A DNA stretch of 64,000 bases, from contig NC_073305.1 of the NCBI RefSeq assembly GCF_027595985.1, positions 120,436,114 to 120,500,113 of the forward strand, read 5' to 3'. Position numbers and translations under genes: made by a program. The DNA comes from Sorex araneus. Taxonomy: Eukaryota > Chordata > Mammalia > Eulipotyphla > Soricidae. This document shows, one piece after another, positions 55,936 through 64,000 of the stretch (positions are counted from its first letter, which is position 1; every line of letters begins with the position of its first letter). The notes under the pieces were generated by a model. That model was not told the DNA's origin. It ran no database searches and saw only the letters and a program-made list of their open reading frames with translations.

Positions 55936-56179
55936 CTGTCACTGTCACTGTCATCCCGGTTGTCATCGATTTGCTCGAGTGGGCACCAGTAACATCTCCA
56001 TTGTGAGACTTGTTGTTACTGTTTTTGGCATATCAAATACACCACAGGTAGCTTGCCAGGCTCTGCCGTGCGGATGGGATACTCTTGGTAGCTTGCCCAG
56101 CTCTCCGAGAGGGGTGGAGGAATCGAATTCTGGTCACCGGAATGCAAGGCAAACGCTCTACCTGCTGTGCTCTCGCTGC
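55936..56179 (-). mobile_element. Composite SINE, (ACAGTG)n tail, reverse
   Basis: 'tgtcactgtcactgtcatcc', 'atttgctcgagtgggcacca', 'tttttggcatatcaaataca', 'gctctccgagaggggtggag'. Near full length; the head is partly altered at 56130-56179. Confidence 0.88.
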
Positions 56180-56286
56180 TATTTTTTTTCCATTATGTGA
56201 AGAGATATGTACTACTTATAATAGAATCTTGTATATCACACACTGTGTGCTATAAAGTGATAAAGTAAAATATGAAATGTTTTCCA

Positions 56287-56380
56287 GGGATATAGCTCAG
56301 TGACATGCTTTGATGGCTATACTCTGATGTCCAGCACTGCCCGTATCACCACAAGCAATTCACACAGACACAAAAAGTTC
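56287..56380 (+). mobile_element. Possible old tRNA-derived SINE fragment
   Basis: 'gggatatagctcagtgacat' resembles a tRNA box A and 'gtccagcactgcccg' a decayed body. Short and uncertain. Confidence 0.3.
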
Positions 56381-58309
56381 AATGCCTAGATATACCAACA
56401 GCAAAATATTACATCTTGAAACCCAACACGGTACAGCACGTGGTTTTTAGTCTGTGTATAGAGCTCCAGAAAAGTCAGTTTTGAAAGAATTTAATAGAAA
56501 TCTGTAATGTAGGTAAATAAAAGTAAGAATAAGCGTGCCTTTTAAATGAATAAAAAGATACAGGTAGTTGGATGTTCTGTTCTTGACACCCCAATTCTAA
56601 AATTATTTCTGTGGCATTTACCCTTCCACATGATTAAGAAAACAAAGTTATCTCAATGCTGCAATATTCCCCTTGAATAAGGAGAATATGGTGATGGGAG
56701 GTAATTGAATTTTTTTTTTATCTTCTTTGGCCTCTATGCAGAACCAGTTTGTAAAATATTTAAGGAAAGGAATATTTTTCTCGAGGGAAAAAATGTTAGA
56801 TTCAAAGAAGAATTCAGTTAGGTAGTGTTGTCTCTTACAATACATCTGCTTTGCCAGCTTGAAGTAAAAATTGAAATGGATATTTTAATTTATTCTAATA
56901 TATTAACAGTTATTTTTTTCCTTTCATTGCCATGCTTCCTATAACTTAAATTGAACTAAGTGCAGATTTAAAATTTTAAAAATCTTTCTAGAGTTTTTAC
57001 TATAATAATGATAACTAAGATCAAGACAGTAAAAGAAAGACTGTCAAAAATAAATTTGACATAGCTTTTGGTCTTTTCTATTTAGAGCCAAAGCAACTTA
57101 AAAATAGTACACAAATGATTCTTACTATTTCATTACATTATATGTTGTGTTAAAAGAATGGCATGTTATCAGCATATAAATAGTGACAACTGAGAGTAAT
57201 AATTGATTTTTTTCTTGTATCTTAGTTTTTGTTCTACTTTTAATATTTTAAGGTAATGATTGCTTACAATGCTATGTATGTTTTAGGAGTATATATTCAC
57301 ATTTCTTCAAATGTATCTTGGTTGGTTTTAAGCACGTTCTTTTGCCATGCTTGAAATACTTATCATCTAAAAGAATAAAAGATTCTAACATTATCATTGA
57401 GTTTTGAAATAACTCACAAAAATGTCTAAAGACCATTGTTCTCCCATCATTACAGATCCGCTACTTTCTACAGTCAACAGTATTGGCATGCGTATGAGAG
57501 CAAAGAATTGGAATGAAATGATTTAATAAAGAAATTCAAAACTAACATAAAAAAGAAGATTGCAACCCAGCTGTCACAACCTTAGAGAGTTGAGGGGCCA
57601 GTATGAAACATTTGGTTTTATTTCCAAAGCTTTGATTGGTCTGCCAACATACATTTGTGCTGTCACTCTGAGGACACTTCTAGTGGCACTGAAGTGACAG
57701 GCAGCTCTTGATTGATGAGTGTTTGCGTCAATTTTATTATTTGTTGCATATTTCTTCCCTGACAAGCTTAACTGAAAAAAAAATTCCACAGAACTCTTAC
57801 AATTATATGAGTTAACCCACACCAGAATTCTACTGAAAACTGTAACAAAACAAACACATAAACACAGTAGGTCCCTTGGAGATAAGGAAAATTATGCTAA
57901 TTACACATTATAGATATATTCTTACTAAAGAAAAGAGGAACAAAGATCTAATATCTAAAGAAGGAGTTGTAAATAAATCACATTTTAAGACATTTTTGAA
58001 ATTGCTTCAAGCAATTTATTTGGTAAAGAGCTAATTTGGTATCTTCCCACTGCAATCTTTATTTGAAAAAGTCAAAAGACTCAAGATTGAGTCTTTAAAT
58101 TGCAGCATTTTATTCTCTAAATATTAGTAAGCAGTGTGTAAAGACTACAGTGATTTCATACCCCAACATTGGCATTATTATCTGAGAGTTATTGCAGATT
58201 TGTATAGTTAGTGTCATATATCTGAGATTGGCTCATTATGGAGCAGCCACTGATATAAACTTGGTATGTTTTCAGTATTTTTAAGATTTGTAATCACTTG
58301 TTCATTACA
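56381..58309. other. AT-rich stretch, nothing recognised
   Basis: About 1.9 kb. No gene or repeat that I can support. Confidence 0.4.
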
Positions 58310-59212
58310 AAGTTCTAAAGTGATTCATTATTATTTTTAGGTATACAATGTTCCAACACCGATCCCTTCGATAGTGTGTCTACTTCAATCCACTAATGTC
58401 CTCAGTTACTCTCCTGTCTCCCCCACCTGCCTCTCGTGCAGTCATTTTCCCTCTTCACGGCTTTCTTAGTGTTTCCTTCCTTAATTTATCTTCTCCTAGC
58501 CTCTAATCCAGGAGCAAGTTTCCTATTGAAGAACAATTCTGCTCTTCTTTTCCACTGTCTTTGCGGATTTGCTATTCTCTTTTGAACTATCTTTGTATTT
58601 CACATATGAGAGAGATCATTTGTATCAGTCTTTCTTCCTCTAATGTCACTTAATATGGTAGTCTCCAAATAATCTACATAGCAACACGTTAAATGGTTTT
58701 ACCTTTCTTATTGCCAAGTAGTATTCCATTTTTTTTATGTGTACTATGATTTCTTTGCCCAGCCAACTGTTCTTCAGCACTTGGATTGTTTCTAGATCTT
58801 GAATACTGTGAATTGAACTGCAGTGAACACAGGAATGCAGATGTCTTGTATAGATTGTGAGTTTGGATCATCATCATATTTTGATGAGTGGGATTTCTGG
58901 GTTGTATGGGAGCTCAATTCCTGTTTTTTTAAGTAATTACCATATGAATTCCAAAAGGGAGGTTCAGTCAACATTCCTATCAATAATGAATGAGGATCTT
59001 TTTTTCCCCCAAAATTCTCACCAACACTGGTTTTTGTTGTTCTTTTTAATAAGTGCCAGTCTCTCTGGTATGAGGTGCTGGTACTCAATGTTTTTCTATC
59101 AGTACTGTTTATATTTAGTATATTAACATTTTATTAGATGAGTGGTGGGCAGAAAGTTTTTCCCAGTCTGTGGACTGTCTTTAGTTGCCATAGCAATTGT
59201 GCAAAAGAGGAT
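58310..59212 (-). mobile_element. L1 3' UTR and ORF2 C-terminus, reverse
   Basis: Antisense L1 landmarks in order: 'gtagtattccattttttt', 'gccagccaactgttcttcag'-like sequence at 58760, 'gtgaattgaactgcagtgaa', 'gatttctgggttgtatggga', 'tttctatcagtactgtttat', and 'gggcagaaagtttttcccag'. Decayed. Confidence 0.7.
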
Positions 59213-59472
59213 AAAAAAAAGAAAGAAAAGAAAAAGAAAAAGATATCAATGGCATCCAGGTAGGAAAGAAAGAAGTCAAGTAATCACTATTTGCAAATGA
59301 TATGTTACTACACTTAGAAAATGCTAAAGGCCACACACAAAAAATAATACTCCTACAAACAATATATTTGTTTAATAAAGTGGCAGTTTATAAAATCAAT
59401 ATGTAAAAGTTCATGGTGTTCCTTTATACAAATAATGAAAGAGAAGAAAGAGATATTTATAAAACAATCTTG

Positions 59473-59658
59473 AAGGCCTGAGTGATAGTACAACGGATAG
59501 GACGTTTCCCTTGCATGTGGCTGACCTGAATTTGAACCCTGGCATCCCATATTGTCCCCTGAGCACTGCCATGAGTAATTCATGATTGTAGAGCCAGCAG
59601 TAATCATGAACATCGCTGAGTTTGTCCAAAAAAGTCAAAAATAAGGTAAAATAAAATA
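59473..59658 (+). mobile_element. SOR-type SINE nested in L1 ORF2, with TSD
   Basis: Head 'ggcctgagtgatagtacaac', box B 'tgaatttgaaccctgg', body, A-rich tail. TSD aaaacaatcttg (59461-59472) and aaaacaatcctg (59659-59670). The L1 frame can be read across once the insert is ignored. Confidence 0.9.
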
Positions 59659-59763
59659 AAAACAATCCTGTTCACAATTGTGTCTCAGAAAATAATGTAC
59701 CTTGGGAATCAGTATAACTAAAGATGTGAAGGACCTACACAAAGGAAACTTCAAAATATCGTT

Positions 59764-60042
59764 GCACTGCACTACACTGTCATCCCATTGTTTATCAATT
59801 TGCTCAAGTGGGCATCAGTAACATCTCCATTATGAGACTTGTGGTTACTGTTTTTGGCATATAGAATACACCACGGGTAGCTTGCCAGGCTCTGACGTGC
59901 AGGCGGGATACTCTCAGTAGCTTGCCAGGCTCTCCAAGAGGGACAGAGGAATTGAACCCTAGTCAGCCACATGCAAGGTAAACATCCTTGTTATCACTGT
60001 GCTACTATCACTGCAATACCCACTGTGCTATTGCTCCAGTCC
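59764..60042 (-). mobile_element. Composite SINE nested in L1 ORF2, reverse
   Basis: 'cactacactgtcatcccatt', 'tttgctcaagtgggcatcag', 'ctctccaagagggacagagg' and a head that contains an extra ~35 bp ('ttgttatcactgtgctacta') which looks like a small duplication of the 'ctgtgctatca' end. Confidence 0.88.
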
Positions 60043-60775
60043 ACTGCAAAACACTACTTTAAGAAATAAAAGAAGACAAGAGGAAATGGAGACACTTTCC
60101 CTCCTCATGGTTTCAGAGGATTAACATCATTAAAAAGGCAATACTTCCCAAAGTATTATACAGATTCAATGCAGTCCCTATAATACTCATGAAAATTTTC
60201 AAATGAAACAGATCAAATACTCATGAAATTCATATGGAACAGTTACCCCCACCCTCAAATACCGAAGCAATCCTCTTGAAAAGAAGAAATATTACTTTCC
60301 CAACTTCAAACTGAACTACAAACTGCACTTCACAACAGTAGTAATTAAAACAGTATGGTACTGGAGCAATGACAGAACTTCAGATCACTAGAATAGAATT
60401 GAATATTTTGAAAGAGCCTGAAAAGCATATAGTCATTTAATCTTGCTAAAGAGCTAAACATGTTAATTGAAATCAAGTAAAACCTCTTCAACAAGTGGTT
60501 TTGGGAAAACTGTTTGACAATATGTGAAAAAATGAAGTCAGATATCTTTCTAATGCTTTACACAAAAGTCAAATCAAGAAGAATGAATATATTGATAGAA
60601 CTCACAACATCATTGAAGGTAGAGTTGTCTTTAAAAAAGAATTACCAATGACAAAGTAAGTTGAAGCAATGATAAGCATATGGAAATACATTAAATAGAG
60701 AAGCTTCTAAATGTCCAAAGAAATGATGACCAGAATAAACAGCCCAGAGACTGCAAAAAGCTTTTTTGATCAACT

Positions 60776-61389
60776 TGGTCTTTTACTATGTACTGTATAG
60801 CTGGATAAAATGCACAAAATGTGTATTTAATCCTTGATTTTTCTATCATTTAATAATGGGAAGGTCTATATATGCTTTAGGGCTCTACCTTTTATTTAAA
60901 AGGGTAACATTTCAAACTGGCTAAAATGATAAATGATAATAAAGTCAAATTTGTTGTAGTTGGCTGCTTTTGGCTCTTGTTACCGGAAGATACTGATTTC
61001 AAGTAAAGATCAGAATTAACATGATTTTTCTACTAAGTGTGTTGTCACTGCATGACACATGAAGAGTCAGATACATACATGTTCATCATGGCTTCTCTTA
61101 TGTGGAAATTGTCAGCCATATCTTTCTTTTCACACTCATATATGTCACTGCAAAGACTTTGTCATAAAGAAAACAAAAAAAATGTTTTCTCTAATCCACC
61201 AGAAATCTTAACTACATTGATACAATGACATTTTCTTTCTTGAGTCAATAAAAAGAATATAGCGGATAATCACCAAGTATCAAAATAAAACTAATTTACT
61301 GAATTTTGAGGATCATGAGTTATGGATTTATATCCTGATGAACATGAGAACAATTTTCTGCAAATTGAAATTAAAAATATTTCTTGTGA
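60776..61389. other. AT-rich spacer, nothing recognised
   Basis: No identifiable repeat or gene. Confidence 0.4.
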
Positions 61390-61611
61390 GTTTGCCTTGC
61401 AAACTCCCCATGGCGTATTCATATGCCAAAACCAGTAACACTGATGGGTCTCATTTCCCTGACCCTGAAAGAGCCTCCAATGCAGCACCATTGAAAAGGA
61501 TGAGTAAACAGAGGTTTCTAAAATCTCAGGGCTAGGACGAATGGAGACGTTACTGAGACTGCTTGAGAAATTCAATGATCAATGGGATGATGATGAGTCA
61601 TGATGATGACT
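61390..61611 (+). mobile_element. 5'-truncated composite SINE, (GAT)n tail family
   Basis: 'cccatggcgtattcatatgc', 'gccaaaaccagtaacactga', 'ctgaccctgaaagagcctcc', 'ctaaaatctcagggctagga', 'gacgttactgagactgcttg' and a 'gatgatgatgagtcatgatg' tail. Confidence 0.88.
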
Positions 61612-62324
61612 TGTGGAAATAATAATTCTTGACTAATAGTTGAATGAAATATAGCAGGAAAAAGTGTGTTTAGTTAGGAGGACTTATTGAAGGTATTTTC
61701 TGTATAACCACTTCTACTAGCATCTGTGATTTACTGAAAAATAGCTTCCGTGGGGCCTGGACCATAACTCACAGAGGTAGACAGCATTCCTTGTATGTAA
61801 AAGGCATGAAGTTTGAATTCTGGTACCACCTGTCCTCCTGTGTGTATTCACCAGTCATAACACTGGCTTATCCTCACCACCTGTGAGTGGCTTTACAGGC
61901 CTCTGCGTCACTGGGAACAAAGAACACCTCACAACTGAGAACTGGACCATCAATTCTAAACAACTATACTAAGTACTGCAAGGAATGTTCCCCATAGCTC
62001 CACAAATAGCTAAGGAAACCTCCCCATACATTCCTTAATTCTCAAAAAATATTATAAACCCTATTCAAAGCTTTTATTGTATATTTTTTCTAACTATATA
62101 ACTTTGTTTAGAATTGGTATTTTCATTTAGTCGATGAGGAAACTGAATTTCAGAGAGATTAACTAATCTTATTTTTTATCCTTTATTTGTTACAGAGACT
62201 TGCTTATAACAGTTCATTATTGGTTTCAGGTGTTGAATACTTTGAAATTGGGCCATGCTCATATCATTGAGATTTTAGAATTCTTCACACTAAATTTAAA
62301 TATTTGGGTTTTTTTTGGTTTTGT
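61612..62324. other. Spacer with a possible SINE relic at 61753-61840
   Basis: 'ggggcctggaccataactca' may be a SINE head followed by decayed body. The rest is unrecognised. Confidence 0.3.
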
Positions 62325-62482
62325 TTTGGGCTATATTTTGTCATGCTCAGGGCTTATGTCTTATTCTGTTCTCAAGGATCAATCTTGAAACACTCAGGGA
62401 AGACCAGCTCAGGTGCTGGGCATCAAGCCTGAGGGAGCTGCATGTAAGGCAAATGTCTGGTCTGCTATACTATTCATCAAGC
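62325..62482 (-). mobile_element. Old SINE, reverse
   Basis: 'gtcatgctcagggcttatgt', 'cagctcaggtgctgggcatc', 'gagctgcatgtaaggcaaat'. SOR-type with heavy decay. Confidence 0.7.
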
Positions 62483-62504
62483 TTCACCTTTTTTTGTTTT
62501 TTGG

Positions 62505-63125
62505 TAAAATGTTTGCTGATTTATCATTAGTGCACAATATTAGGAATGCCAGGAGTTTAGCATCACACCTCCATATGTGAATTGATTAGATTCATCCCAC
62601 TGCTAAATTGATTAGTGCCATCCCACCACCAAAAGTTACCCTCGACACATTCCTCCCACTATCTTCCCTTTCCCTCAGGTACCACTATAGCTTTTGCTGA
62701 ATGTAGAAGTTTATTTTGTTACTTCTTGCTAGTTCCTTTGCTTTATTTATTCACAGTCAACATATAGAGAGAATGCATCTTATATTTGTCACTTTCTTCT
62801 TTATTTTATTTAGCATTATTACCTCAAAAATCTATTTTTGTTACCAAACACACAGCTTCATCTTTGTAAGTAGTAGAATAATAGTTCATCAAGTATAAAT
62901 ATCACAGCTTCTTTGCCCTTCCCTTGATTGCTGGATTCTTGTAATTAATGCAAAATTAAAAATAGTCTTGTAGGATCTTGTCAAATGCCTTCTTTGCATC
63001 TATTGATAAGATCATGTGACTTTTATCTTCTCTTTTATTGATATGATGTATTATGTTGACTGACTTTAGAGTGTTGAACCATCCTTGCATCCTGGGGATG
63101 AATCCTACTTGGTTAGATGCAATTG
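62505..63125 (-). mobile_element. L1 3' UTR joined to an RT-region piece, reverse
   Basis: 62505-62945 carries antisense 3' UTR and ORF2-end features. 62970-63125 is antisense to the RT domain: its complement encodes parts of G-F-I-P, INIIHHI-like and [13 protein letters not shown] blocks. The C-terminal part of ORF2 between them is missing, so it is an internally deleted L1 or two separate pieces. Confidence 0.65.
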
Positions 63126-64000
63126 AATTTATCTAAGGAGCTTTGTATGGTGTCATGAAGCAGAGTAATCAGCCTTGATATTTAATGTAATTCATGAATC
63201 TCAAAACATTCTCTACTTTTCCAGTGAGTAAGATACAAAAGGGAATGGACTAGGCTACTCAACCCAGTCACGAAGCACAACATATAAATTCTTAGTATTC
63301 TTAACATATGACACATTAAGGCAAAATACTCTCCAGATTATAACATTTATTTTGGAGCAGGCATCCCCCAACAGATGCTCTGGAGACATGGGGCCCTCCG
63401 CTCCTGTGGTTCAATGCAACCGCCTAAAGAGGGACTGCTGTTTGACCAGAGGGCCTCTCGGGCTACAGTCAACAAGGCTCAGAAGACCATGTAGTAGCAG
63501 GGATAGAGTCAAGACTAGCACTTTAACTTCTTCCTATCTCTCTGGTTTCCAGATTACAGATTCTTTATGACAGATAACCCTCAGCAAGACAGAGCAGAAG
63601 TTCTAGACTTGGCAATTGTGCAGTAACTAGAAAATTGCCTATGACATCTTTGACCTGTATGGCTGTGTAGCTATTGTTTTCTACACAATACATACTTCCT
63701 GCTCTTTCTTGCACGAACCTCTGCAACTATATGCAGCAAACTCCAAATAGTCATGTGCAGACCAACGGGCCACCCTCCAATCCTGGAGCTGGTTGAATGT
63801 TTCCTGGGTTTTCTGAAGATTCACTCATGGATGAAGCTCAGCCCGAGCATGTGGATAGTGGCTGTGATCATGGCGGAGGTTGAGTTCTGGAGGTTTTTGG
63901 CTGCCGGGGCTGGGTCCCTTGGAGCAAGGAGGGGTCTCACATGTCTCCCTCTGGTGTCGCCGAGTGAAATAGCCTTGCGCCACATCCAGCAGCATCATTA
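63126..64000. other. Unclassified, GC-richer towards the window end
   Basis: The last ~650 bp (from 63345) are balanced in GC and without recognised features; the frame at 63352-63570 lacks motifs. The sequence is cut by the window edge. It could be part of an L1 5' or 3' UTR or of an exon-containing region; I cannot tell. Confidence 0.3.

Larger units (their letters stand above)
59240..60775 (+). mobile_element. L1 ORF2 (RT to C-terminus), with two nested SINEs
   Basis: L1 order in broken frames: the 'gcaaatgatatgttactaca' site equals the F-A-N-D-M variant of the RT motif, then the 'ttcacaattgtgtctcagaa' region. After the SINEs come 'aaagtattatacagattcaa' and 'ttcatatggaacag', 'ggtactggagcaatgacaga' and 'gaatagaattgaa'. 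The end is near 60770. It is head to head with the preceding reverse L1. Stops throughout. Confidence 0.8.

Noticed and set aside
58310..60775. Head-to-head L1 pieces as one twin-primed (5'-inverted) L1
   Set aside because: The reverse piece contains the 3' UTR and ORF2 end, whereas twin priming inverts the 5' part. Two independent insertions fit better.
1..64000. CRISPR arrays, operons, phage or bacterial mobile systems
   Set aside because: The direct repeats are SINEs, TSDs or microsatellites. Base composition, retroelements and pseudogenes are mammalian.

Overview
The window looks like AT-rich, gene-poor mammalian DNA (intergenic or deep intronic). The best guess for the source is a soricid shrew. 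The basis is dozens of copies of a tRNA-derived SINE whose head carries Pol III box A and box B and whose body reads like the shrew SOR-type SINE, plus L1 elements, ERVL-MaLR-type LTRs and a mammalian SLU7 retropseudogene. The species call rests on recognising the repeat, not on a search. I find no intact protein-coding gene, no functional RNA gene, and no prokaryotic feature.

Layout. 1-8.1 kb: an L1 3' end with target-site duplications (TSDs), several SINEs, and an L1 3' end in reverse orientation. 8.1-18.9 kb: mostly unclassified sequence with a GC-richer stretch near 11.5-12.5 kb, one MaLR-like LTR, two SINEs and a 44-bp tandem duplication. 18.9-27.3 kb: SINEs of several ages, an unidentified processed retrocopy with TSDs (22.8-23.3 kb), and an L1 3' end. 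27.7-30.4 kb: SLU7 processed pseudogene split by an RTE-like LINE 3' fragment. 34-38 kb: composite SINEs, then an old L1 ORF2 split by a second, internally deleted RTE-like copy. 41.4-44.9 kb: MaLR-like LTR, then reverse L1 with three nested SINEs, one of them 5'-inverted. 47.9-51.9 kb: an L1/HAL1-like ORF1 remnant hit by a retrocopy and by a 39-nt U2 snRNA fragment, then about 550 bp of (GAA)n/(GGA)n and a large composite SINE. 58.3-63.1 kb: L1 pieces in both orientations with nested SINEs.

The most interesting pattern concerns the SINEs. Two SINE families end in different microsatellite tails, (ACAGTG)n and (GAT)n. Their last ~60 bp before the tail resemble the 3' end of the RTE-like LINE, including the part that encodes the C-terminus of its ORF. 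This suggests that, unlike the A-tailed SINEs probably served by L1, these families were mobilised by an RTE-clade partner. Chimeric copies mixing modules of the two families are also present. Nothing here looks like a working novel system. The value of the window is as a record of retrotransposition mechanisms.
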